From: Phlebopus portentosus
Lineage: Eukaryota > Basidiomycota > Agaricomycetes > Boletales > Boletinellaceae
DNA length: 64,000 nucleotides
Direction: 5' to 3'
Assembly: GCA_037892935.1 (NCBI GenBank)
Contig: JAYXKI010000003.1
Span: 1,984,001 to 2,048,000, forward strand
Shown here: piece after piece, positions 46,357 through 58,125 of the stretch
Numbering within the stretch: position 1 is the stretch's first letter
Layout: the number at the start of each line of letters is the position of its first letter
Made by a program: the position numbers and the translations under genes
The notes under the pieces: generated by a model
Databases searched by the model: none
The model's input: only the letters and a program-made list of their open reading frames with translations
What the model was told of the DNA's origin: nothing

Positions 46357-46832
46357 GAGAAAGGGGGCCCGAAGCGTTCGATCGTTGTCGTCCGTGTCCA
46401 TCCTCAGAATCAGATATATGCCATATCATATCAAGATAGAAGAAAAAGTGGAGGAGAGAAGGGGGAACAAATGCGAAAGATGAAATACAATAATCTATAT
46501 TACAGTAATATAATTGTGCGGTATTCGAGCGAGCCGAGCGTCTCAAAGGGCTTCGTTTTCAGGTGAAACAAGAAAGGATCCTCAACCGGGGAAAGAAGAG
46601 ATAGTCAAATGCACCAAGTAGCACAAGAGGGAAGAGATAAAAGGCGGGGGAGGCAAAATAGTCCGCTTGCTTGGTGAGAGACAGTACCGGAAACGAGACG
46701 GGATCGTTTCTTCGGTGGTATGCAATTCAGAAACCCAGGAAGCTAAGTAATTCTCGACCTGCACTATACCGGAAGGAGGAGCTGGAAGTGAGACGAAATC
46801 GTTTCTTCGCATACAAACCCTGAACAGAGAGG
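46357..46832. other. convergent intergenic
   Basis: 476 bp of 3' flanks between the Grn1-domain gene and the AST1-like gene. The GAAGTGAGACGAAATCGTTTCTTC block (about 46786-46808) resembles GAAACGAGACGGGATCGTTTCTTC at 46690-46713, a local imperfect duplication. No coding exon, and in particular no GTPase motif (G1 to G4), was found. Confidence 0.5.
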
Positions 46833-49800
46833 CTAATCCACAACCCGCACAACGCCCGTCCTCCCTTCACTCAGCCTCCCGCTCCCAAATAGCTCAGGAG
46901 CGCGTTCGAACGGGACGACCCTCTGCTTCCGCCTCCTATCCTCTTCGTCTTCATCTTCATCTTCTTCCTGGTGCTCTTCGTGCTCTTCATGCTCTTCGTG
47001 GTTCCCGACGAACGGAACAAAAACACCAGCAACAGCTCTCCGAACAGCCTCGACGAGTGAATCCCGCACGTCTTCTCCACACTGGTCGACGTCTGCCGCT
47101 GGGCTGACGAGTGCGTACCCGATCGTCTTCCGCGCTTTGAACGCCCGTCGGATAGAGCGAAAATTCGCCTTGTAATGCTGGTTGATACTCGGGACTGCTG
47201 GTCCTCCAACGTCGCGATTTGAAGAGAAGTTGGGATCTGTCTTGGATGAAGAGTTGTGGTGATAATGGGTAAAGTGGAAAGGAGAATGCGAACGAGAAGG
47301 GGAGGTATTAGAAGAATTCGGCGGTGAAGGAGAGGGAGAAGACGATACGTCTCCAACGAGCGTCATGAATTGTCCAGATGCAGCTAGGACGCGCTGGCAT
47401 GCGTCCCATATTCGTTTTCCGCCGACGGTATCGATCACCAAGTCGAATGCGCCTGCATCGCAGTTCTCAACGACTTCTACCGCATCACCGACGCGAACAC
47501 CGCGCGCTCCCCACTTCCGTACGCGTTCTTCGGCTTCACGGGTGCTCGAGTGTCGGATCTCGGCACTGACGTCACGCCCTCTTTCTTCCGAAGGCTCTGA
47601 AGAAGACGCGCTCGAAGTTGAAGGTGTCCGCATCCGCTGCGTATCCGCATGCAAAGGTATATGCGCCGTCACATGCATCCCGGCATATGCAAGCGCCTGG
47701 ACCGCCAGCGCACCAGCACCGTCGTGTCCTTGCAACACCAATACACGTCCATGCATGGTATCTTGCTCGGTATCCGCATCGATCCCAGCTTGCCGTACCG
47801 CACGGTGGGCAGGTACACCACATAATGGCAATAACGCAAGCTGCTCGAGCGTAAACGAGGGCGAGGGTCGCTGACACCGCGCAACGTGTCGCTTCTCAAC
47901 GACCACAAATTCCGCAAGGGCACCACACTGTAGCAAAGATAACAAAGAAGCACAATGACATATCAGTTATAAAAATTCCAGGAATGTTCTTTCTGCGAAG
48001 AAAACAAAACAAAACAACTTGGCGATAACGTACCTTCCGAACGTCCAGCAATCCGATAATCCAGTCACCTTTCGTCACGTTATTCACCTCAAAACCGGCT
48101 TCCACCACGCGTCCCACGAAAGACCGTCCAGGGACGAAGCCATAACAATCTTTTCGCGCTGATTTCTCGGAAACAATGCGGTCATCAAGCCCGTCGAGCG
48201 CGACCGCGTACACCTGCACAAGAACCTGGTTCGAATGCACCTTGGTCGGCGGACGCGTGTGGGAAGTGATACTCAGAGGCCGAGGGAGCGAGCCGAGCAA
48301 GTGGGAAGGTGTCTTCGGTAAATCCGATTTTGAGTCCGAGCCGGGCGATAAGAGCGAAAGCGATGAGAGCGACAAAAACCGCGGTCGTGAGCCTCCAAGC
48401 GCGGAAGATGCGGCGTTCTTGGTAATTGAGATAGTTGTCATCGTTGTCTGTGCCAATCCCGTACGTGTGATGTCGACCTGGCTGCTGCTCCCAAAGAGTA
48501 ATGAAAAGTGATTACTCGAGGTAGGTGGATGCGCAGCACGGGGGAGCACAAGCGAGGTGAAGCCGGTAGGCGTGCCACCGTTAGTAACAGGCAAAGGATT
48601 CGGAAGGTCAACGGTGCGAGAGACACTAGTAAATGCCGAGCTAGGGGCCGATGAGGACGCTAACGAACCTGATTCCCCGGAGAGCAAACTTGCGCTGGTT
48701 GGAGATCTCGCACGTTCCGGGGGCGGCGTCCGGTGCGGCGTTGACAACGAACGTCCGCGCCCAAGCGATGATAACGGTGCCGGGTCCGTGTGCGCACGCC
48801 GAGGTGAGTTGGGTGCGGGCTCGTCACCCTCGTCCTCCTCCCATACTGCGCTCATACGTCGCCTGCCAATCGTCCGACGGGAGCCGGCGGTGGATTGCGA
48901 AGCAGCACGGCGGTGGGGCGCGCGCACTTGTAATGGGACATTCGAAAGCGGTAACATAGGTATTAAAGTCATCGGGTCGAGTTCGAATTGCGGTCGTGCT
49001 CGACTTCGTTTCGTAGCAGTAGTACCGTTATTCGTAGCAATACCAGGCACCTTCGAAACAGTATGCCAAGTCTTTCGTTTGTCAGGGTTCGTCTCCGTTG
49101 GCGACACGAGCCAACGCACGTCCTTTGCCCAATCATTATCCTTATACGTATTCCTCTTCACCATGGACAATATCGACTTCCTGTTCTCCGCCTTCTTGCG
49201 CTTAAGGCTGCCGCTTCTCGTTGCCGGCGAGCTACTGCGGGAGTGCGACTGCTTGTTACTCTCGGACGTGGCGGGCGTGGTCACACGTGTGGAGGTTGAG
49301 GGTGCAGAGACGGAGAAGGACGTCGGGGAGCTCGCTTCAGAGGTGGTACCATCCACTGAAGCGTCCAATGAAGTCATGGCCTGCGAAGACGATGCGCGTT
49401 GGGAGAGTTCAGGTTCAGGTTTATTATCGTTCTCGCTGTCATTACTCGGCTCCGCGTACTGCGGCAATAGGAGTGAAGCTGATACGTCCGTAGCGTCAGG
49501 AGAGACGTCTCCGTCGTCGCTCTGGTTTGCGGTGGCAGTAGAAAATGCATCCTTATCCATGAATGCAAGCAAAGTGGGTTGCTCGAGCGGTGCACCCATT
49601 GTGTTCGCCTCTGTACTTAAATCGTGCTGCTGATCTACAAGCGACTGACAAGGCGAAGGGTCTTCTCCGTTGTCGACTGTACCTTCGAAGGGTGAATGTG
49701 GGAGATGGATGTGCTGCGGAGGGATGGAAGGCGGAGGGATGGGAGCCGGAATCGGGATCTGATTTGAGAGAAATGAGAATAAGTATTTATGGGAATGAGA

Positions 49801-50012
49801 TAACTTACTTCAGCTGCTGCCATAGTAGTAGCACGAGCACGAGCACGAGCAGCGACCCGTACCATGTCATTCCTGACGCTGTGATACTTCGCCTTCTTCT
49901 GTGACACTCCATTCGAGCCATTCGAGCCATCTCCCTTCCCTCCACCCGATAGACTACTGTACGTCTGCGTCGGCTGGTTGAACAGATTCTGCAGCAGTGT
50001 CGGTTTGGGCAT
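46833..50012 (-). CDS. AST1-like medium-chain dehydrogenase fold protein with long disordered N-terminus
   Basis: Three exons (50012-49809, 49758-48034, 47927-46833) give 1007 aa. Residues 1-560 are Ser/Thr/Pro-rich and disordered. The C-terminal 440 residues form a zinc-free quinone-reductase-like MDR domain: VQVYAVALDGLDDRIV, CYGFVPGRSFVGRVVEAGFE, PLCGVPAHRAVRQAGID, VLVLQGHDGAGALAVQALAY, FDLVIDTVGGKRIWD. Yeast Ast1/Ast2, which help target Pma1 to the membrane, have the same N-terminal extension plus MDR fold, so that is my best guess. The nucleotide loop GHDGAG departs from the usual GxGxxG. Two insertions interrupt the domain: a Ser-rich one and an acidic/His one (NHEEHEEHEEHQ, then EDEDEDEED) near the C-terminus. 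Confidence 0.72.
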
Positions 50013-50196
50013 CGCACTGCGCGTGGTGTCTAGTCAAGGTGAGGCTGACGACTACTACTGGGTTATGTCACGCTCTTGTACTTTGCTGTGCTCTGCAAAA
50101 ACCACCTTCCGATCGGTGTGGCACCTTCCTTATTCAGCAGTGACGTCACTCAAATTACAGCACTGACAAACTATTCATGACTATATTATATTCTAC

Positions 50197-52592
50197 TTAC
50201 TTCCCGATGCAGAATTCACGGAATATCACATCCAGCACGTCTTCCACGTCTATCCCTCCAGTTATCTTCCCTATTGCGTTAGCCGCATATCGCAGCTCTT
50301 CTGCTGCAACAACAACATCTCCTGCAATTAAGTACAATTATTACTCTGTTGCGATGGGAAAGTAACAGGTAACGCACCTGTCCCTAGGAACGAAGCCATG
50401 TACTCCTGGGCCCGCTCCATCTGCGCCCGTTGCCGCGCATTACTCACTACAACTTCATCCTCCTCCCTTCCTCTTAACATGTATCTGTTAACAAAACAAT
50501 CAACCACTCTTATCTCGTTCTATAATCAGAACATAGATATCCTTACCTGTCACCCAATGCCCGTCCAAACTCGCTCAAAACCTATCCAGGCCTTCGCCGC
50601 AAGTCAGACTTACACTCCAGATACCACCAGCACCTCCTGTTTCCTCTCTTCCTCCTGATGGTGTCGTTGCTGCGCAGCACCTCGAGCTCGATAACGACAT
50701 CGACGCAGCCAACGCGCGCTCCGCTCTAAGCCTATCTTCAACGAACACAAATCCGTCTTGTTCAGCAAAACATACGTCGAACGCGTCATCATCTTCCTCA
50801 CGTCTTCGGGCATGCTTGCATCCGCACGTGGTAACGGTATGCCGTCATCGCCATCGCCTTTCCCGGCAGCCAAGCCCAAGATATCAGGTATACTTAGCAC
50901 GCACAGCGAAACGTCAGATTCTGCAATTCTATTGGCATCATATCAACGATCGAGAAGCAACTTTATTATAACTAAAAAAAAACGGAATTACCTCTGTTGC
51001 GCACGCTCGACACCTATCTTCTCCACGGCGTCCTCTGTCTTCCGCAGTCCGGCGGTGTCTGCAACTACAACGGGCAATCCTCCAATGTCCAGCGTGAGCT
51101 CGACGACGTCACGAGTCGTCCCAGGTATGGGCGTCACGATTGCCGCTTCTCGGCCCGCTATAATAACATCAGCACACGTTAACACCACACCACACCGGAT
51201 TTAAGTGGAGACTGACCCAAGTAATTTAGCAAACTGCTCTTTCCCGCATTCGGCGGTCCGAATATCGCAAGTCGGATGCCCGAGCGTAGGATCTCGCCCC
51301 GTCGGCTATCTGCAAGATATCCCGCGATGGTGTCGTGGAGTCTCGTCACAATCCGTCTGGCTAACAAAGTCTTTCGATTCACTGGAACATTAGGAATTCA
51401 TTTCAGGGTCAAAAGCTTACCTTGATCAAACACGCCTTCCTCGAGGTCCTCGCCCTCCCCAAAGTCAATTAGCGCCTCCGTCATGGCCATGGCTCGGATT
51501 ATCTCCCCGCGGATGGACTCGAACTTTGCTCGTGCGCTTCCCTGCTTCAGACGTCAGCCCTCCTCGCTCTCGACGTCGTGCACCGGGCCGGGGCATTGAT
51601 GATAGTTAAGAAAAATGCTCACCCACCCTCGCAGCACTCAATGCAACGCGCCTCTGCGCCTCTGTCTCTGCGTCGATCAGATCCCGCAGAGCTTCTGCCT
51701 GTGTAAGGTCCAGCCGTCCGCCGAGGTATGCGCGTCGAGTGAATTCGCCTCTTTCTGCCTGTCGTAGCAGTAATGGTCGTTCATTATCTGGGTTTGGGTA
51801 GGTGCCTCGTTCCTGTGAAGACGAAGGTAGTGGAACGGAGAGGCGCTGTAAAGCTGAAAGCACACTGGAGATGACAGCACGTCCGGAGTGAAGATGCAGC
51901 TCCAGGACGTCTTGTGTTGTGAATGAGTTCGGAGCTATATCCATTCCAGTCAATCAGCAATTTGTAACATACAATAGAGTAGATCAATTACAGATTATTA
52001 CCTTTGAAGAAAACGACCAACCCATCATCAAGCTCTTCACCACTCACGGGGTCAACGACCGTACAGCGGACCATCTTTCGCGGTTCCAATCCTACGTTCT
52101 CCTTACCCTTGTCCTTTCTTTTGCCCTCCGAATCATACCCAGCCAGAGAGCGAGACTTTGACTTGGAAATAGGCCTCACAATACGCTGAAACACAGCGCT
52201 TGCATCCGGTCCTGAAACTCGGATGATAGCTACCCCGCCCTTCCCTGGCGGCGTCGCGAGTGCGTAGATCGTCTGGCGTTGGGCGTCTGAGGGGATTGGT
52301 ATGTGTGCAGATGTGGACGCAGATGACAAAGGCGGTGAGGATGATGATGATGATGATGAAAGAGCGAGAGGGGATGAAGCTAGACTCGAATAATTATGAT
52401 TTCGGTGCCTCCGAGTCGTCGAGTTGAGGAGGGCAGAGTTATTGTGGACGGTAAAAATGCGTCGCGCTTGTCTATGCCCAGCAGCATGATGATGGCCGAT
52501 TACGCGTAGAGATGTGGGGCCGTGCTCTTAGCTACGCCTAAGCGACCGTTATAAGAAAGGTGGATTGGAAGACGAGGAAGTCTCAAGGACAT
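50197..52592 (-). CDS. MSS1: mitochondrial tRNA modification GTPase Mss1/MnmE, frame broken at three homopolymers
   Basis: With Mto1 it makes taurine- or carboxymethylaminomethyl-uridine at tRNA wobble positions in mitochondria. Exons 52592-52002, 51934-51627, 51541-51421, 51381-51217, 51157-50992, 50928-50547, 50484-50378, 50321-50197. Marks: [56 protein letters not shown]1 GPPNAGKS, G2/G3 IPGTTRD and DTAG, G4 NKTD, C-terminal FCIGK with the catalytic Cys. Frame lengths require three extra bases: in the GGGG run 52516-52519, near the AAA at 50749-50751, and in the AAAA run 50577-50580 (plus-strand bases). With them every exon is in phase and an Arg-rich presequence appears. I read these as consensus errors, not a pseudogene. 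Confidence 0.85.
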
Positions 52593-52716
52593 GTAAGGAG
52601 AGAATCAAATCAAAGAGCGCGGACTCAAGATCGACGAGTTTCCTAAACAGTTCGTTCACACGCTCTATCTATACTTTTGTCTTAGTTGTAGCCGTCGACG
52701 CCCTCTTCAATTCATC
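52593..52716. promoter_or_regulatory. short divergent promoter, MSS1 / IMP4
   Basis: 124 bp between the two start codons if MSS1 begins at 52592. No TATA box is evident. Confidence 0.45.
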
Positions 52717-54392
52717 ATGGTACGTCTCTTCCTCACCGTTTCCATTGTATCTTTCTTACATTCATCATCATCATCATGATCTAGCTGCGAAGACAAGCTC
52801 GCGAACGACGGGAGTACGTATACGCCAAATCGCGCGAGGCGCAGGAACGGCAGACGTATGAGCGGAAGCGGCAGTTACGCGAGGCGCTGGCGAGTGGGAG
52901 GCCACTTCCTACTGAGCTGAGGAGGGAGGCGAGAGAGCTGGGGAAGGATTTGGCGTTTGACGAGGCGCAGAACGGTGCGTGTTTTGTTCAATCCATGCGC
53001 CGCGGAGCTATCGACTAACCTCCAAAATGAAATAAAAAAATTTTACCAAACCGATCCGGCCAATCTAAAATGCACATATCTTAATAACAAAACAAAATAG
53101 ACCCATCAACACACATCGACAGCGAATACGCCCGCGCCGGGATCCTCGACCCCAAAATCGTCATCACGACGTCCCGAGACCCAAGCTCGAAGCTCCTTCA
53201 GTTCGCGAAGGAGATGCGACTCGTGTTCCCCAACTCGCACCGCATCAATCGCGGGAACTACGTCGTGCGCGAGCTTGCGGAGGCGTGTCGCGCGAATGAG
53301 GTGACGGATTTGGTTGTTCTACATGAACATCGGGGTGTCCCTGGTTCGTTTTCCACCTTTACGCTCATTTTTTTTCTTTTCGGTAATGTACCTAACCTCG
53401 ACTCAATGCACTCGTCCTGCATTGTAGACGCAATGATCATCTCCCACTTCCCTCACGGCCCGACGCTCTTCCTCTCCCTACACAATGTCCAACTGCGACA
53501 CGACATCGCCTCCTATAGCGAGTCCACCGTCTCCGAACAGTACCCGCATCTCATCTTCGAGAACTTCTCGTCCAAACTCGGTGATCGCGTCAGAGATATA
53601 CTCAAGTATCTCTTCCCCGTGCCGAAGGAGGATAGCAAGCGCGTCATGACGTTTGCGAACCAGAATGATTTTATTTCGTTCAGGTGAGTTTCGTATGCAG
53701 AGCAGTTCCCGCTGGATTCTATTATGGATCCATGCATACTCACACTCACCTTCCCTTCCTGCTTTCTTTAATGCCTTTTCCCTGGCGACTGACATCCCCG
53801 CTTGGTATCCTAGGCACCACGTCTTCGTAAAAACCTCACACAAGGACGTGCAACTGGCGGAAGTAGGGCCCCGATTCGAGATGAAGCGTACGTCCACTCT
53901 TGTCCATCTCTACTCTTCCATTCACTCACTTTTACTTGCTATACATATATACTTGATGCGATCATTATTTATAACCTGTCCTGGATTCACACTCGACACA
54001 CTCTTCCATCCGCTTTTGTATCTCGATTTTCACGCATCCATTCGATTCGAACTCGAATTACTTTCTTCCGTCATTCCCTTCACTTGAAACTTCGTGCTTA
54101 CCTGATTTGCGTTACTGACTTACGTACCTCTGCCCGTCCGTGCGCGCTTATGCTCTCTCTTCCGGGCTGGGCTTTGTCTTCGTCTTCCATCCTATCTTTC
54201 CACTTATCCCCGGCCTCCGACTTGGTGTCTGTCTCGACGTCAAAAAAAAAAACCAAATACCGAAAAACCCGCAAAACGAATGGGGATCTAGCATACGAGA
54301 TTCGGCAGGGTACGATCGAGCAAGAGGCGGCCGATCGAGAATGGGTGCTCGCGCATTACACGCGAACGGCGAAGAAGCGTCGGATGATGTGA
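52717..54392 (+). CDS. IMP4: U3 snoRNP protein Imp4
   Basis: SSU-processome protein that helps U3 snoRNA pair with pre-18S rRNA. Exons 52717-52719 (ATG only), 52785-52974, 53101-53343, 53428-53683, 53814-53887, 54292-54392 give 288 aa, family length. Marks: [16 protein letters not shown], then the Brix domain ([122 protein letters not shown]) and the end [15 protein letters not shown]. The start codon stands alone before intron 1. Intron 5 (53888-54291) is 404 nt, several times longer than any other here, and contains an A11 run. Confidence 0.95.
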
Positions 54393-55770
54393 ACGCTGAC
54401 GCGTGTGTGTGTGAAGTGAAGTGGACGAGAAGAAGAGAAAAGAAGAAAACGGGACGGAGACTAGTACTCTGGAGAGAAGGAACCTTGGAAGCAAAAGTTT
54501 AAGCCGTCTCTTGGCCTTTTGTTCTGTCGAGGATATGATATGATTGGTCGTTGTCCCGTATCCCTTCGGCACTCAGCATCCCAGCGGTAGTGGCGACTCG
54601 TTGAACGGCAAGTAGTTGGAGCTGGTCTTCAGAAGACTTCAACTGGACTTATCTCCCTGCTCGAATCGGCCCACCTCGAAATTGGGGCGAAGAAAACGAA
54701 AAATCAGACCGATTATAAAACAAATCGAAGAGTTTTCTGATTCCAGGATATTTGCAACCTCGACTCCCTCGAGAGCGCTTGAGTAGGCTAAGCGATTTTC
54801 TTCGAACCCATCAGCGGCATGGTGGCAAACCCGGGTGGACGCGGGGCCTTTGGTGATTCACGCACACAGCGAACGGCGTTCTCGACGACGCCTTTTTTTT
54901 TCCTTCTATGGTCGCTTACAGGCAAGATTCAATTTGTAAAATGCTGCAAAATAAAAAAGCGGTCCAGGGCGTACGACTAGACGAGGGCGCTAAGAGAGAT
55001 TATTTCCAATATCCTCGCCGTTTTATTTATTCCGAGTCGGGATCAACCTTCTAGCTCTGGTTGTCGGCTGGCTTCCCTGCAGGTACTAAGCACCGTAAGC
55101 GCTTCACAAATTATTCGACCTATTCAACCGGGAAAATGTAGGCCCACCCGGGGACACACTTGGACACACTTGCGCCTCTCGGAGGCTTTTTTCTCTTGCT
55201 ACTAAATTGATCTCGACTTTTCTCAACGATCCTTGGAATAATACTTAGCGATAGCGCCCATCGCTTCTCCTCGTCTCCTGGTGTCCCTTCCGTCCCTTCT
55301 CCTGAATTTTGAATCCGTGGAGGCGGAGGCTGGATCACGACTTATCAATCCCAAAGAAATGGTTATTTAATTCTTCACCACATAGTTCCGACCCTGCTTA
55401 TATATTGCCAAGGGACGGAGAGGTCACTTTTGCAATACGCGTGTATGTACTGTATGTATTGTGGGTGTGCGGAGATTCTGCGCTGCGTGTGTTCGTGCGT
55501 CTGTATGCGCCTGTCATGGACGTAACTAGCGAACAGATCGTGAGTTATGTACGAACACGAGGACGATTTCTGTTCGAATGTTTTGGAGTTTAGCCTAGCG
55601 CTGGCGATGGAAGAGGAAGCCGGCTGAGGAGGGAAGGAAGAAGAAGCTCGACACGAAAGAGTCTAAGCTTCGTCTGGCTTTTGATTTCCTTGCGCTTATA
55701 TCTTGTTAGGTACGCCGACCGAAAGAGACGACGGATGTGGATGAAAAGATTAGGAAGATGGATGAGCTGA
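54393..55770. other. gene-poor region downstream of IMP4
   Basis: 1378 bp. No recognisable gene. 55605-55770 contains basic, coding-like stretches (KRKPAEEGRKKKLDTKES, then PKETTDVDEKIRKMDELN) that may be 5' exons of the small membrane ORF that follows. Confidence 0.35.
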
Positions 55771-56058
55771 ATGTCCGAGAGAGAAGAGAAGACTTTCAAG
55801 AAAGACGAATTCCTGCAGAAGAAGATCGAAAAATTAATGTCATTCGGGATCACACTCGCGGCATCCGCCTTGATTTTTCTACTCGCCGGTCCAATCCTAA
55901 GCCCCGGCAGTATCATCGACGTCGACATCATCATCACCGATCCTCTCCACATCACGAGAAGCACACGAAGAAGGATTATCACCCCTCCGCCCCTCCCGGG
56001 AGATATCAATCCCAACACCTTCTATCGAACTCTGTTTCTGTATGTCTCTTCGTGGTAG
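55771..56058 (+). CDS. small membrane-protein ORF (possible 3' exon of a larger gene)
   Basis: A 95-codon frame: a charged coiled-coil-like start (EEKTFKKDEFLQKKIEKLMS), one hydrophobic segment (FGITLAASALIFLLAGPI, about residues 26-43), then a lumenal-type tail (DVDIIITDPLHI, LPGDINPNTFYRTLF). The frame just upstream (about 55715-55790) reads DVDEKIRKMDELNVRER and would continue naturally into EEKTFKKDEF if one base were gained in the AG-rich run at 55780-55792. That suggests one coiled-coil plus membrane-anchor protein. I do not recognise the family. Confidence 0.35.
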   Translation: MSEREEKTFKKDEFLQKKIEKLMSFGITLAASALIFLLAGPILSPGSIIDVDIIITDPLHITRSTRRRIITPPPLPGDINPNTFYRTLFLYVSSW

Positions 56059-58125
56059 GCCCTTTGGATTAGTCTTCCACTTCGCCTAATATCCCGGTTC
56101 GCCGAGACAAGTTTTCTGACTTTCCGTACGCCGCCGCACTCGCAGCATCACGCCAATGATCTCTCAAGAATCAAGACATATGTATATGCACATGCGACGA
56201 CAGAACTAAATCACGAAACAAACATGTGTTCTTTCCTTTCTTTCAGTGTCCTACTACCGAGGTTCTGCTCACCGGCACCGGCGCCGGCGCCTGCAAAAAA
56301 TTCTCAATGAGAGAGCTAGAAAGAAGATCACCTACTTGCTTGTGTGCTTCTCGTTCGGAGGATCGCGCGAGCCGTCGTCGGATCCTCATGCACATGCGTA
56401 CCTCACTCGATGTTGGGCATCAGGTCTCCAGGACCATCCTCAGCACTGTAAAGCTAAAATACCGCTATCTATCGAAATTTCAGTCGTAAGGCACGACTCA
56501 ATAAACGTTATAAAAAAAAGCTTTGGGAAGTCTCAAAGAAACGCGTTGGTTGGCTGGTTGTTGGTTGTTGGTTAACGGGGCAGGTATAATTCCTCCGCTC
56601 CTGGATCACCGTCTGATTTTCCCTCCTCCTCCTGATTTCCGAGTCCCTTGTCCATAACGACGACATTAAGTCCGTGGAATCTGCGCCCCCTTGGCGATTA
56701 TATCTCCCAAGCTACTTATCTGCGATGCGATTTGAACTTACTTATTTCCTCGTTGATATGTCCGCTTGCTATACTATGAAATGGATACCATAAGTACATA
56801 CTGCTGCGGATACCACGGCTCCTGTATCTATCTCGACGTCGTCGCCATGAGCTGGATATATTGAATACTTCGATTGCTTTGGAGATTGAGATTGTGCGAG
56901 ATTGATATCGAGGTTGAGCAGCGTACGGAATCTGATAACGATGCTGGTACCGAATGTTCCATCGAGTGAGAGAGTCTTCCTTCCTTCGATCTGCGTTCAA
57001 ACGCTCTCTCTCGAAGAAGGTTATATATTGAACCTTCATACAGACACACTTAAAGTTCTTTCTGAATATGAATATGGACAGTCTATTCATCTTCTTTCCA
57101 GTTTTCCGTACTCCACGCAAAATCGTAATCAACAGTATAGTATAAATCATATGTAATATCACGAATCTCGGTCTCTGCCCGCCTGCCTGAATGTTTTCAA
57201 GATCCCTACTAAGGCTTTACTCCGGCGTCTAATCAAGTCTGTAAGAATTTTTTTTCCTCGGCTCATTTCTGTTTACCTGAGAAGTCAGAAACCACATGGT
57301 GCACTAGTACTCCTTCTCTTATGGCGATCATAAGACATCAATATTTGCCATATGCTCGTAAAAGCCATTTCAGTATAGTATAGATGATGATTGATATTTT
57401 GTCTGCCTATAGAAACACATCATGTGCAAAGCGGAAGAGACTTTCTGTGTCTATTTAATCTACAGCCCTTCCTATCCAGCTTCATTACAAAACGAAGGTA
57501 GGTGTGGATGAAGGGAAGGGTTAAAATCTAAAAGGAGGGTAAGTGTCCAAAGAATGGAAATGGAAATGGAAGTACTAGTAAAACGAAGGAAAGGAAACAA
57601 GAAAAAAAAATCTAAGAAAAACGCCTCTTAGGCCCATCGAGTCTGTTGTATGTATGTCTGAGTGTAAACGGATCTACGAAGTATCCATTATGTATATACG
57701 CGTACAAGAGATTTAAAAACTTTTGCTCAAGAAAAGGATATGCGTATGTCTCTACTGAAACAAGAATATATGTAAAGTTTTTTTTCGTTCTCTTTTTTTC
57801 GATGATATGAAGATGGTATGTATGTATAATTCTACACGGCACAGCAGCGCGCTGGTGCCCCCTTTTTGAAAACGATGGAATCGATGACGAATTGGCTGAA
57901 GGAAGAAGAGAAAGGAAGAACACCACGAGGTGTGAAGATGTCAGCTGGTCGGTTGGGGTAACGGCGGGTTCGGGTGCAAGAAAGGAAAGAAAGGCAGGTG
58001 GGGGGTCCATAATGAATCATAACGAAAGCAATGGAAAGTCGAAGCCAAAGCAAACTCGAAAACAAAAACAAAAACAGAAGAGCGGGATGCGAAAGGTGAG
58101 GAGAGGAGTGGGGGGGGGGGGCGGA
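56059..58125. other. gene-poor region, low-complexity 3' flank of the DUF6534 gene
   Basis: 2067 bp. 56250-56490 has overlapping open frames of basic character but no start or domain. 57480-57800 is A/T-rich low complexity with GGAAAT repeats. A G12 run lies at 58110-58121, just past the DUF6534 stop. No RNA gene recognised. Confidence 0.4.

Noticed and set aside
48557..49633. A 358-codon open frame on the plus strand, antisense to the AST1-like gene
   Set aside because: It mirrors the Ser-rich disordered head on the other strand; composition bias keeps antisense frames open. It has no domain, and the minus-strand gene has consistent exons.
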